A stretch of 64,000 nt of DNA. It comes from Cephalotus follicularis. Lineage: Eukaryota > Streptophyta > Magnoliopsida > Oxalidales > Cephalotaceae. The stretch covers positions 413,337 through 477,336 of the forward strand of contig BDDD01000901.1 of assembly GCA_001972305.1 (NCBI GenBank), written 5' to 3'. Below, in pieces: positions 35,352 to 46,643 of the stretch. Numbering within the stretch: position 1 is the first letter of the stretch; every line of letters begins with the position of its first letter. The position numbers and the translations under genes were made by a program. The notes beneath the pieces were generated by a model. It saw nothing but the letters and a program-made list of their open reading frames with translations, had not been told where the DNA came from and did not search any database.

Positions 35352-36671
35352 TCGTGCCTCGATTTTTTTTTTTTTTCGCTATCATTTAATCAAAATTAAC
35401 AGTGTTAAATATAAATCTCATTTTTGCCTTGACGTCTCCCTCTATTTTTTGGAAACAACAAATACGTCTTTGAGGTTTAAAACCATCCAACAAATAAGGA
35501 CAAGCTCTTAATCAAAGCGTTAGTCAACAGAATTAAGTGTCTTGTTTTTTTTCGCTAATTTCATCCACGGTTTCATTTAATTCACCATTTTTTTCCTTTT
35601 TTTCAATTTCATTTACCGAATTGTATGCGTAACTAATTTTAAGTCTACTCTATTAATTTCACAATTTTTTTTCCCTTAAATAACACAGTGAATTCTTGTA
35701 AATTGGGTTGTGTCCAATTTGCAGGGTATAGTTTAATGTCAACCTGAAATGCCAACAACTCTGATCGTGATATGAGTGGGTGAAGGATTTGAATAACTAT
35801 CGGTTCGTTGTGTCACGTCTTTAGTTTTTATTGTGTTGATGTTCAGTGGATCATCATGGCTTTCTTAAGCATTGATGTAAAGCTATTAGAGAACCAGATT
35901 ATGGACCAATTGGAGCGGTAGAAGTGGTGTCGTAAGGTGCAAAAGCGGGTAATGCGACTAGTAAAAATCCCAAAGGTGTCCTATTGCAACGAAATTTAGC
36001 CGGGTGCTTGAAAACTGGTCAACGATTAAGACGCATGATTTGTCATGCAATCTTCACTTTTAGGCCTTTTGGAATCATTTTGGGTCTCGTTTTAGGCTTT
36101 TCTTAATTTCGGGGATATTTTCGTAATTTGTTATTTTAATTTTGTTCAAAGTTTGTTAAACATTATAAGTACTCGATTAATTATGTAACAGTTGATTAAA
36201 AACATGTTGTATTGGATGAAAGGATTGGGATTATAAGTTATCCTTATAATATCTATGTTAGGATTGTGTTGTGATGCATATCTATGTTATATTCTTACTT
36301 TGTATTTCATCATATGAGTTTGGAAAATGATGGCACCTTAGTGGCTTCTAAAAGATGTTTTAGTGCATGGGATAAAACATGCTACCACAATTTGCAGAGC
36401 ATATGCTACCACAATTTGCAGAGCATATACATATATGACAGTAACCCAAAAGCAAACTATTTTAAACGAAATCCAATAAAGCCAAAAATACTAGTGGTCC
36501 ATTATAATTTCATTAGATTATTAAAGTCATAGATAATTAAAGTCATACATGTTCAATTGCCAACATTGTCTAAAGCTACACATAGCATAATGTCACACTT
36601 TGCACCACATCAAAATACACTTCAGGTCCACATACATTAATCAGAACAACAACACAAAATAAAATAGAGTT
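35352..36671. other. Upstream region of the ligase gene, no recognised gene
   Basis: AT-rich. It has a T run (35,364-35,376), a perfect 24-bp tandem duplication of 'gctaccacaatttgcagagcat' type (36,380-36,428) and no supported coding frame. The right part probably belongs to the same Mutator element as the transposase fragment at 40,778-42,055, since copia C2 separates them with a TSD. Confidence 0.5.
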
Positions 36672-37934
36672 TGTTGGCCTTTACCACCCCGTTTAATTGC
36701 ATTTACATATGTTATTTTGATGATTAACAAACATAGATTACTTGTATGCATGATTCTTTAAGTTATAACTTCACATACTCACTTGATCTTATGTCCAAAA
36801 GTTGTGCCAAGAATGATTATGCAGATACAGGCAATTCCAGCCGACTGGAGAGCAATCCAGTCGACTGCCAAGGTTAGGAGTCGACTTCCAAAGTTATGTA
36901 GTCGATTGCATCTTCAACCAAAACCCAGAATCTGCAGGAACAACAATCCAGTCGACTGACACAGGGGTCCAGTCGACTGCCAGGCAAATCTAGTCGACTG
37001 TCACAGGGCATCAGTCGACTGCCATGGGTACAATTTCAGACAGAAGCTTCTGTAACATTTTACACCCAATCCAGCCGACTGAAGCAGGGAACCAGTCGAC
37101 TGCCACGGGGTTCAGTCGACTGCCAGAGAATTCAGCCGACTGCCATCAATTGTGCAAAATCATACAGTAGGTTCTGTAACTTCTTATTTAGCCTCAACAG
37201 CCGACTGAAGTAGGGCACCAGTCGACTGCCGAGCACACCAGTCGACTGCCTACAGGATCCAGCCGACTGCCGCACTACCAACGGCTATATTCAAATATAC
37301 GCGCCATCAATCCAGCTGACTGCCGTCCAAATCCAGCCGACTGGATTTGTATCAGACAGTTAAAAATATATCCGTTGGAGGCTCAACTATAAGAGGAAAA
37401 TCAAAGCTCTTACACAAGTGATCAAGCTTTCAAGTTGCACATTCTCTCAAGTTATCTCAAGTACAATACCAAGCATTCACATAATCAAAAGAGATCAATC
37501 CAAAGCAATCACCTACATTTACAAAGCTTTATTCTTTACATTACATACACTTGTAGCTTTGTTCAAAGTGAGCTTCATTGTAAACAAATTCACTACGAAT
37601 TTGTAATTATTCAAACACTTATTTCACTCATACAAGAGAGGTTGTCTCTTGTATTGCTCGGTTGGAGAAAAGTTGTAATTCGCTTGGTTGGAGCGAAAGT
37701 TGTTGGAGCTCGGTTGGAGTTTCAAGCCCGGATTGGGGCATACTAGTGAAATACTCAAGGGGAGGCCTTGGGGAATGGACATAGGCGGTTTACCGAACCA
37801 CTATATATCCGTTTGCAAATTCTCTAAACCCTACACTCTTTACATTTCTGCAATTATGTGTTTGTGCTTATTGAATTATTTTGTGGTATATTTGCTAGTA
37901 ATTTTTATAAGTCTATTCACCCCCCCTCTAGACT
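36672..37934 (+). repeat. 5' LTR of C2
   Basis: Begins TGTTGGCC and ends CTCTAGACT (the terminal A is mutated to T; the 3' LTR has CTCTAGACA). It contains a GTCGAC-type repeat cluster at 36,838-37,343. Confidence 0.9.
36838..37343. repeat. CAG[T/C]CGACTG palindrome cluster in C2 5' LTR
   Basis: About 18 copies of CAGTCGACTG or CAGCCGACTG in 506 bp, most followed by CCA or AAG, with unique spacers of 10-45 bp. The 3' LTR copy (39,676-40,181) keeps every unit, with C/T changes inside some. Confidence 0.9.
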
Positions 37935-37942
37935 TCCTACAA

Positions 37943-37954
37943 TCAGTATCAGAG
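37943..37954 (+). other. Primer-binding site of C2
   Basis: TCAGTATCAGAG, close to TGGTATCAGAGC, eight bases after the 5' LTR. Confidence 0.7.
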
Positions 37955-37995
37955 AGGGTTACTCTTTATTAAGATTAACATCTTGAGTTTAGATC

Positions 37996-38798
37996 ATGGC
38001 CTCTACTAGCATGAACAACCAATCCCGACACAATGACGATGTCTCCGAATTTAAGGTCTCATTCTTTAGTGGTGACGATTTTCCTTATTGGAAAAGCCGT
38101 ATGGAGATATACCTTAAGTCTAGAGACTTTAGAAATTGACTTAGTGTTAAGAATGGCCCTCGCACCCCTATGAAGCTCAATGACAAAAATGAACTCGTTT
38201 CCAAACCGGAAGACGAATGGGATGAGGATGACTTTAGAAAATTGACTATAGATAACAAGGCCTTGAACATTTTACTTGTATCTTTAGACAATACCGAATA
38301 CAATCTCGTTAGGAGATGTACTTCCGCACATGAGGTGCGGAAATTGCTCATTCTTACCCATGAGGGTACCGAGCAAGTTAAGAATGCTAAACTTGCTATG
38401 TTAAATAGAGATTACGAATTATTCAAAATGCAACCGAACGAATCTATTAAGAATTTGTATAATCGGTTGCTTGACATTACTAATAGTTTGCTTGGTCTTG
38501 GTAAGGTATTTGGGCAGGACGAACTTGTAAGAAAATTGCTAGGGTGTCTCAATGATGAGTGGGAACCCAAGGTGATGGCAATTGAAGAATCCAAAGATTT
38601 GAAGACCATGGAGATTGAAGAATTGCTTGGTTCCCTCATGACTCATGAGGTGAAGTTGAACAAGAAATCGGTAAAACTTGTGGAGACAAAGCCACAAGAG
38701 GAAAGAAGAAAAGACATTGCCCTCAAGAGCACTCACAAGGAAGATATGTCAAGTGAAGATGAGCTAGAGGAAGAGGACTATGTTCTCTTTGCGAAACG
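37996..38798 (+). pseudogene. Copia gag (UBN2 type), one stop, truncated
   Basis: Starts MASTSMNNQS at 37,996. It has the copia gag opening 'FSGDDFPYWKSRMEIYLKS', then a TGA at 38,137 where related proteins have Trp. The frame is then open through 'NILLVSLDNTEYNLVRRC', 'HEGTEQVKNAKLAMLNRDYE' and 'LTRKLL'-like 'ELVRKLLGCLNDEWEPKV' to an acidic stretch (SSEDELEEEDYVLFAK) at the ambiguous base. The zinc knuckle that normally follows is missing. Gag forms the particle; with no pol this copy could move only with help from another element. Confidence 0.88.
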
Positions 38799-39495
38799 NT
38801 TCGTGAGGGACAAGCAAACATTCTTCAAGGTCAAGCGGATCTCCGACAGGGACAAGCGAACATCCTTGAGTTGCTTCAAAACGCTTTTCCTCAGCACCCT
38901 CCTCCATCTTGAGCTTACATTTGCACTATCATGTTTTTCTAAGTTTATTTTGAACTTTGCTTATGTAATGTCTTTAGTTGTTTTTAAAAGTGTGAAAGAC
39001 AATGTGTTGATGTACTTAAGTGTGTTTGAGCTTTTAATGACAATATGCATTTAATCTTGTGGTTAATGCGATTGCTTATGCACTTCAAGTCTTTTAATAG
39101 AATTGTGCTTCAATCTTATTTGATTTCTCTTATTGCATTGATCTCATTGATAAAATTGTATAGGAATGCATAACTTGAGGGGGAGCTCTTCAATCCGTGC
39201 TGTGATTGAGGGGGAGCTTCCACTTCTCTTTTTGTAGCTTGACAAAAAGGGGGAGAGAAAATTTATATTTTGCACATTGCATATTGAAATTGAAATTGAA
39301 ATGTTGCATGCATTTGGGTGAATATATTGCTAAACATTGCATATTGATGAGATGACTTGTAAACTTGCCTTGAGCAAGTGTATTTTGTTATGTCTAATGC
39401 ATTGGATATGCCTATATTGGAAATTTGGACTTTGGAACTAAATTGGGTAATATTTGTCAAGATTTATGCAAAATATGCATGTTTTGTCAATCATC

Positions 39496-39509
39496 AAAAA
39501 GGGGGAGAT
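39496..39509 (+). other. Polypurine tract of C2
   Basis: AAAAAGGGGGAGAT directly before the 3' LTR; several further GGGGGAG words lie at 39,179-39,255. Confidence 0.85.
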
Positions 39510-40772
39510 TGTTGGCCTTTGCCACCCCGTTTAATTGCATTTACATATGTTATTTTGATGATTAACAAACATAGATTACTTGTATGCATGATTCTTTAAG
39601 TTATAACTTCACATACTCACTTGATCTTATGTCCAAAAGTTGTGCCAAGAATGATCATGCAGATACAGGCAATTCCAGCCGACTGGAGAGCAATCCAGTC
39701 GACTGCCAAGGTTAGGAGTCGACTTCCAAAGTTATGTAGTCGACTGCATCTTCAACCAAAACCCAGAATCTGCAGAAACAACAAACCAGTCGACTGACAC
39801 AGGGGTCCAGTCGACTGCCAGGCAAATCCAGTCGACTGTCACAGGGCATCAGTCGACTGCCATGGGTACAATTTCAGGCAGAAGCTTCTGTAACATTTTA
39901 CACCCAATCCAGCCGACTGAAGCAGGGGACTAGTCGACTGCCAGGGGGTCCAGTCGACTGCCAGGGAATCCAGCCGACTGCCATCAATTGTGCAAAATCA
40001 TACAGTAGGTTCTGTAACTTCTTATTTAGCCTCAACAGCCGACTGAAGCAGGGCACCAGTCGACTGCCGAGCACACCGGTCGACTGCCTACAGGATCCAG
40101 CCGACTGCCGCACTACCAACGGCTATATTCAAATATACACGCTATCAATCCAGCTGACTGCCGTCCAAATCCAGCCGACTGGATTTGTATCAGACAGTTA
40201 AAAATAGATCCGTTGGAGGCTCAACTATAAGAGGAAAATCAAAGCTCTTGCACAAGTGATCAAGCTTTCAAGTTGCACATTCTCTCAAGTTATCTCAAGT
40301 ACAATACCAAGCATTCACACAATCAAAAGAGATCAATCCAAAGTAATCACCTACATTTACAAAGCTTTATTCTTTACATTACATACACTTGTAGCTTTGT
40401 TCAAAGTGAGCTTCATTGTAAACAAATTCACTACGAATTTGTAATTATTCAAACACTTATTTCACTCATACAAGAGAGGTTGCCTCTTGTATTGCTCGGA
40501 TGGAGCAAAGTTGTAATTCGCTTGGTTGGAGCGAAAGTTGTTGGAGCTTTGTTGGAGTTTCAAGCCCGGATTGGGGCATACTAGTGAAATACTCAAGGGG
40601 AGGCCTTGGGGAGTGGACATAGGCGGTTTGCCAAATCACTATATATCCGTTTGCAAATTCTCTAAACCATACACTCTTTACATTTCCGCAATTGTGTGTT
40701 TGTGTTTATTGAATTATTTTGTGGTATATTTGCTAGTAATTTTTATAAGTCTATTCACCCCCCCTCTAGACA
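39510..40772 (+). repeat. 3' LTR of C2
   Basis: Begins TGTTGGCC after the polypurine tract and ends CTCTAGACA. Its repeat cluster is at 39,676-40,181, the same offset as in the 5' LTR. Confidence 0.9.
39676..40181. repeat. CAG[T/C]CGACTG palindrome cluster in C2 3' LTR
   Basis: Same array as in the 5' LTR. One unit that reads GTCGATTGC there reads GTCGACTGC here, and one reads CCGGTCGACTG. Confidence 0.9.
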
Positions 40773-40777
40773 GAGTT

Positions 40778-42055
40778 GTTTCAAAGCATCAAATCATCCA
40801 CTAGGCCACTACTTGTTGAGTATTTCTGACCCCACTAAGTTGGAATGGAGGTTGAGTACTTGTTTGACCTGCAAATGGATTAAAGGTTTTGGTTTGGCAT
40901 ACATCCTGACATTAGTGATGGTTGGAGTTTTACTCCTGGTAGTGATGGTTCGAAGAGGTTGACTGATTGGTTGACTTGCAGATGTGGGTTGTGGTTTGGC
41001 ATACATCCTCACAGTGTTGACTATTGGAGGAGCTTGAGTGGCACTCATTCCAGATGTAGCTCCAACAGGTCTAGATGCAATTGTGCCAGTTTTGCCTCTC
41101 CCTCTTTGTGGATTTGCTTTTCTAGTCATAAAATGACCACCACCAATTTAGACATGCGTCATACCACTGCCACTTCCTTCCACCATAGCAATATGTTGCT
41201 CTTGAATCTGCTGCCACCTTCCTCTTCCTCTTCCCCTCCTTCCCTTATTTCCAGTGCCTCTACCAGTAGGTCCAGATCCTTTACCAACAGCAGCTCTAGC
41301 TCTAGATCCTCTACCAATAGCAACTCTAGTGCCTCTACCACCAACAGCACCGACAATAGCTCCAGTAGTATCTCTACCACCAACAGTGCCTCTACCAGAT
41401 CCTCCTTGACCAAAAGTAGCAGCGACTGTGGAAGTACCTCTACCAGTTCCAGTGTTCCTTTTCTACAACACATAAAAAACCTACTAAGCAGGTATAACAC
41501 ATAACATTCTTTTGTTTACGTTAGAAAAAAAAAATGTAAATTACCTTTGCTACAGGAGCTCTTTGGCATGTCTTACTGTTATGGCAAAGTAACTGGCAGT
41601 TGCCACATGTTATAGTGATTGGTCTCCTGATAACACCTGTAGGTTCACCTAGTTCTTTCCTTCTAGTCATGGTTAGCCTACCAAGGAATCTCTTTAATGG
41701 ATGAGGTTGGATGTTTTTAGATGGGTTCTTAGGTTCTAAGTCAGCCTCAGCCACAAGGTGGAGAACCTCATATATGTCCATATACCGCTTTGCACTAAAA
41801 TATTTGTGCACATAATTCTATAAGTTCTCCCTAGTATGACCAACACAACACATTACATGCTTGCAAGGTATACTACTGATTTGCTACCTCCCACAAGTAC
41901 ATGTCCAAGCTTCTAAATTAACTACAAACTTCTTTCCTTGAGACACCACTAGATTTTCTACCCTATTACATGGTGAATAGTGGCAATCTCTAGCTTCAAA
42001 GATAGTTGCATCCAACCTCTTCCTAACACTATATGTAATTTTTTTTGTCACAACC
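40778..42055 (-). pseudogene. Mutator (MuDR-type) transposase C-terminal region
   Basis: Minus-strand pieces in order. 42,055-41,884 contains 'ARDCHYSPC', then FVVNLEAWTCTCGR, the start of a SWIM zinc finger, followed after a stop by IPCKHVMCC. 41,811-41,521 contains YFSAKRYMDIYEVLH, then PTGVIRRPITITCGNCQLL and CHNSKTC, the zinc knuckle common in MuDR-type proteins. A splice-like gap leads to a Gly/Arg-rich tail (RGG-like repeats, about 41,460-41,200) and a Thr/Ser/Pro-rich end (41,129-40,809). The DDE catalytic core would lie upstream, beyond LTR D, and is not seen. A domesticated (MUSTANG-like) gene is less likely given the stops and insertions. Confidence 0.78.
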
Positions 42056-43040
42056 CGAATCATAGGAAGGTCCCACAATCCGACACGTGCCAACCGTCCA
42101 TACAATTCATCCGTATAACGTCATAACATACATCCAAAATATGCTATAATGTAAAACTTTAATACACAAATGTGCATGTGAAAACAATCGTACAAATACT
42201 TCAACAGATGAACCCAACATTATACATCTCAATATATATCTGAAACACTGCCACAAACCGACAGGTCAAAAGCTGAACTACAAACATCCTTTACCAATAG
42301 CCTTATACATCAATCTTATACAAGGTAGATATAAGAAGAACTAAACTGCAACTGGAATTGGAGTCTTGTCTTGAAGTCCAATTCGATCACTCCGAAGTGT
42401 CCTCTGCACTCAACCCTAGATGTTGTGCCCATTGGAGATTGGGTCAGTCAAACACAGCCATGTAGGTGATACTATATGCAATGAAGTGAACAAATATACA
42501 GATATATATGCATGTATGTGAGATGCATGAATGCCAATTCTGGACAGCGTTGGTATATCAACCGTCCCTAAGCGGTGGCATACTTAACTAGTCATAATCA
42601 CAAAAGGACCATAGGTCCGCAGACACTCCATAAGTCAATCCATAACCATCCATGGGTCAAATAATCCATAAGGTATGAGTACCACTCTGCCCCTCCGGCC
42701 CGAGTTAGTACTGTCACCGACTACCTACCTTTTTGGGATCGTAACCAAGTGGGGTAGAGATAACACTGACCACATCATCCATACGATAAGGCTTGTCAAC
42801 AATGGTACCAGCCAACGATATGATAAGGCTTGTCCACAATGATACCAGCCAACGATAGGATATTTTTATTGGTTCGCTCACAATGCGGTGATCCCCGTAG
42901 GTCCACCCCTAAAGTGAGGACCCGTAACCTTCCATATGATGTGGTTTGACACCCATAATCTCCATGATGGAAATGAGGATTATGAATGAGTTATCTCATC
43001 AAGTCTCAAACAATAGCAAGCATCAATCATAATCATATAC
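42056..43040 (-). mobile_element. LTR D, 3' part of a gypsy-type LTR
   Basis: The boundary at 42,056 reads TGTCACAACCCGAAT on the plus strand, i.e. the minus-strand LTR end ATTCGGGTTGTGACA, sitting directly in the Mutator transposase frame. The interior has LTR character only ('caatgcggtgatccccgtaggtc', tandem-like 'gataaggcttgtc' repeats at 42,785-42,850). At 43,041 it is cut by the start of LTR E. The other end was not found in the window. Orientation is inferred from the terminus type. Confidence 0.6.
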
Positions 43041-43077
43041 TGTAAGCCCCGGATTTTTATATGTATAGAATGGTATG
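43041..43077 (+). mobile_element. LTR E, first 37 bp (continues at 53,938)
   Basis: Begins TGTAAGCCCCGG. It is continuous with 53,938 onward once copia C3 and one copy of the TSD GTATG are removed. Confidence 0.7.
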
Positions 43078-44216
43078 TGTTGACATTTATGTCTCAATCC
43101 TTATTTTGAAGATAACATATTTGTATTTAACAAAGTTTCTTATTGTGCAAGTTAAAGATAAAAGGTGCAAAGTCAAAATAGAAAACTGCAGAAACAGGGT
43201 TAAGCGTCGATGCTCACAATAAAGCGTCAACGCTTTGAAGCCAAGGCTTCGATAGTTAAAAGGAAGCTATCGGTGGTTTAGAACAGAAGTTTTTGAATCA
43301 ATTAAAGTTGCACAAAGCGGCGACGCTCAGAATAAAACGTCAGTGCTTTGAAGCCAAAGGGTCGACAGTTAAAGGGAAATTATCATAGGTTTAGAACAGA
43401 AGTTTTTGAGGAAATTAAAAGAATACAAAGCGGCGACGCTTAACACAAAACCGTCAGTGCTTTGTGGCATTCCGTCGACACCATGATCTAGACCTTCGGC
43501 GCTTGGAGAAAAACGTCAAAGTTCAAATATCAAACGATCACATAAGCGGCGACGCTTTACAGAACTCCGTCGACGTTTTGCACGGCTGGAAAAATTTCTG
43601 ACAGAGTTTTAATGCGCCGTCTTTGAAGCAACAAATTTCAAGACACATCCAACGGATTTATGAAGCAAGAAATGGCTATAAACAAGAAGTTTTGAAGAAG
43701 AGAGAACATAACAAGAATACAAGAGAACACATATACTAAGATCAATCAAGCAAAGATAAAACAAGCATTCAAAAATCATCAAGTCTTTTTCAAAAGCTCT
43801 TGTCTTGTGTCTTAGCATATATTTGTTCCCACTTAGATTGAGAGATATTATCTTGTAAAATCAAACCATTGAGAGGTTAAGAACAAACATTATTCTTTTT
43901 ACACTTTGATTGTAATAGGGGAGTGAACCCTAAGAGAGATTGGGGAGTGAACCCAAAGAGAATTGTAAGTGATTGAGGTCAATCACAAAGGTGTACCGAA
44001 TAGCACCCAGAATTTTTATTCGGAGACTAGTGGAAACTCAAGGAGATCCTTGGGAAAAGTGGATGTAGGCAAGAGTTAAGCCGAACCACTCTAAAACCGT
44101 ATTTGCAAACTTTCTAACTCTCTCTCTTTAAATTAGTTTACTTATTTACTTTTGATTGCACATATATATTGTTCATTGATTTTAACTTAGAATTGTAAAA
44201 AGTTAATTAATTTTTA
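43078..44216 (+). repeat. 5' LTR of C3 (3' end lost)
   Basis: Homologous to 52,782-53,910 up to 'aattaattttta', where the two diverge abruptly. It carries a GTCGACGCT-type cluster at 43,204-43,575, alternating with 'gctttgaagccaa'. Confidence 0.82.
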
Positions 44217-45024
44217 ATATGTGATACTGTGTTTTATATTCTGATGCTGGTAACCTTATGATGTTGCTTACATGTACACCCATCGGAAAGGATGGGGTAT
44301 GTGCCGCTTACATGTACACCCATAATGAGAGGTGGGGTACATGCCGCTTACACGCATACCCTTGGTGGTTGTGGGGTGCGTGCCGCTTACCATAGGCACT
44401 CTGCACCGGTGTATGAAGGATGATGTACACATCCTGTAGCCTATTGGCCTGTTATTATTGCTGCAGCCAGATTCAGTCTTGCCATTAGATATGGCCGGAT
44501 GGGAATTGACGGATATGTGGAATTGACGGATATATAGTTGTATCAGCATCTCCGGAAGTTATGATTTTCTTTATGGGCACATTTCCTGTTTTCTGATTTT
44601 ATTCGAGACTATGATATTTCATCTTACTCTGATATCATTATGACCTTGTTATACTCAGATTGTATTGTCCCTAGTTACACTGTTTTATTTTAGCGATACA
44701 TCAGATGTTTACTCTGAACTTATAGTCTAGTTACAGTTATTGTATTTTCAGTTCCAGTATTGAGTGTTGGCTTCTATTATAAAGACTTGTTGATGGCCAT
44801 GGATTCTCTTATATTTGTGTTCTATACTTTTGATTTCAACATACATTTCTTTCAGCACATCCGATTATTCATGGATGTACAGGGAATGACTTGTCCCAAC
44901 TCACTTAGTCATTTGGACTAACCCCCTCCCAGTTTTCTATTTCAGATGACGGCGAGGAGTTGCTAAGTCGGACTCAGTAGAGGATGGACCACGAGAGCAG
45001 GGCATGCTACCAGTTTCCAACACA
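44217..45024. other. Unassigned LTR-like block inside C3
   Basis: No coding frame. It contains three imperfect tandem copies of a 40-50-bp unit (44,266-44,392; core 'gcttacatgtacaccca' and 'gtggggtacatgccg'). The end resembles a gypsy LTR/leader ('cagatgacggcgaggagttgctaagtcgg'). It breaks off where G1's 5' LTR sequence begins without its own first 1.2 kb. Confidence 0.5.
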
Positions 45025-46540
45025 TGAACTGATTGGCATTGATATTGTACTACATATACACTGTTCTGCCTGCATTTCTGGGCAAGAACAGTTGACTGTC
45101 ATTGAAAACAGTCGACTACACAATTGATCCAGTCGACTGGCAAAGCCCAGTAGTCGACTACACAACCCAAAAGCCGACTGGTTCTTGAGGGCAGTCGACT
45201 GTTCTGGGTAGAAATTGCATAACATTGATTGAATTGCTACTGTTTTGCATTGCTATTGAATTGTATATGCTACTATCATATACTATATACTGTTTGCTGT
45301 TATTTAACATCGTTACTACTGATATTTCAATGATCTAACGAACCATGTGCTATATGCACAATTTATGGTTTTAAACACCATTTTCACATGAAAAATTATT
45401 AATTACAAGAACTACTGCCTTGATTATTGTTACTGCATATGTTACTTATGTCAGTATATACTGTTTGGTGCTACTAACACCACTACCACTGATAATTTAA
45501 AGATTGAAACCATCTTTGGGCTTTGTTCCAAATTATGAGATTTACTATCGTTTTCAAGGAAAGACTTATGTTAAATGAACTACTGATTTTCGTCCTACAT
45601 GAGAGGTACTTACTGTCTTGTTTCCTCATACGGAAACCACTACTGTACTGATATCGTTTCCTCACATGAGATGTACGATCACTGAAATGTTATATGTTTC
45701 TAAAGAAAACACCCTGATATTGCATATTAATTATATATGTAATATTACTATTCATTGTACTGATTGAATTGATTGTCTATGCTTACTGTCGTAGTTTAGT
45801 GATGGAGGCTATCACTGACTATGGATGTGATCCTGGGTGCCAGGAGTTGGCCAGAGTATCACCCAAACTGTCTGCAATTGCAGAAATTACTGTTAAACTA
45901 CCCGCCAACGCCGGTAGTAATTGTTACCTGTTCTGTCATCCTCGGTGCATAGGGTGATCGTTAGGTGGTGCACAGTTGCTGTTAGGAGTTAGCGACATCT
46001 GACACCCAACCACTGAATGAATTGATTGTACCCTTGTGCGGTATTCTTGCATATGAACTGTTTATGGCCACGTGGCATGTTTGCTCTTATATTGGCCATT
46101 TAAATGTTATTTTGATATAAACTGTCATACATATTGCATTCATATATTCCTCAGCATACTTTATCTTCCTACTTTGCCAAGTGAGGACAACGGCTAACCC
46201 CTACAATTACAGATTGAGCAAGGACGTTCGGAGCTTACTGCTGAAGCTTTGGAGAGCTTCTTTTGGTTGTTTTAAGGTTGTTATTTCTGTTGTTGAATTT
46301 GTAATGTAATGAACGAATCATACCTCGTTTATGTTGTATTCCTTATGTTAAGGATTATGTTTATCTTGTACCGCACGTAGTATGGGATGCGTACGGATGG
46401 CTTGTATTTTTGTATTCCGGCTTATTGACTGCTTCCGCATACTGTTATATACTGTTGAATGAAATGCTGGAATGTATGTTTAATACTGATATCACCATAT
46501 ATGCTTGTCTAATGTAAGTACCGAATAACGGGGTGTGACA
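45025..46540 (+). repeat. 5' LTR of G1, lacking its first ~1.2 kb
   Basis: Aligns with 51,199-52,712. It starts abruptly at 'gaactgattggcattg' and ends GGGGTGTGACA. Its CAGTCGACTG cluster is at 45,089-45,201. Confidence 0.85.
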
Positions 46541-46543
46541 GCA

Positions 46544-46555
46544 TGGTATCAGAGC
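46544..46555 (+). other. Primer-binding site of G1 (iMet-tRNA)
   Basis: Exact TGGTATCAGAGC, three bases after the 5' LTR. Confidence 0.92.
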
Positions 46556-46643
46556 ATATTCCATATATGCTAGCTGGGATAAGTTTCTCGGAAATTAGTG
46601 AAATGTTTCCTAATGATTTTTGTCATTCCATAATAGGAAACTA

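Larger units (their letters stand above)
36672..40772 (+). mobile_element. Ty1/copia element C2, gag-only, two 1,263-bp LTRs
   Basis: Flanked by GAGTT (36,667-36,671 and 40,773-40,777), a perfect 5-bp TSD. Both LTRs are exactly 1,263 bp, with about 35 mismatches counted by eye (about 97% identity). Between them lie an iMet-type primer-binding site, a UBN2-type gag frame, an ambiguous base at 38,799, a non-coding tail rich in 'gggggag' words and a polypurine tract. Protease, integrase, RT and RNase H are absent. The gag type and the GGGGGAG-rich 3' end suggest the SIRE/Maximus lineage. Confidence 0.9.

Noticed and set aside
36838-37343. CRISPR-like look: short palindromic repeats with unique spacers
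   Set aside because: Units are only 10 bp, degenerate and irregularly spaced. The array sits inside LTRs of plant retrotransposons and has no cas genes. It is reported as an LTR repeat cluster instead.
38136-39054. Treating the 294-codon frame at 38,170-39,054 as an intact gene
   Set aside because: Its first Met is internal to a copia gag that starts at 37,996 and has a stop at 38,137. Its C-terminal part runs past an ambiguous base into non-coding tail sequence.
41159-41504. Ser/Thr-rich plus-strand frame and Leu/Val-rich minus frame at 41.2-41.5 kb
   Set aside because: Both are off-frame readings of the Gly/Arg-rich tail of the Mutator transposase on the minus strand.
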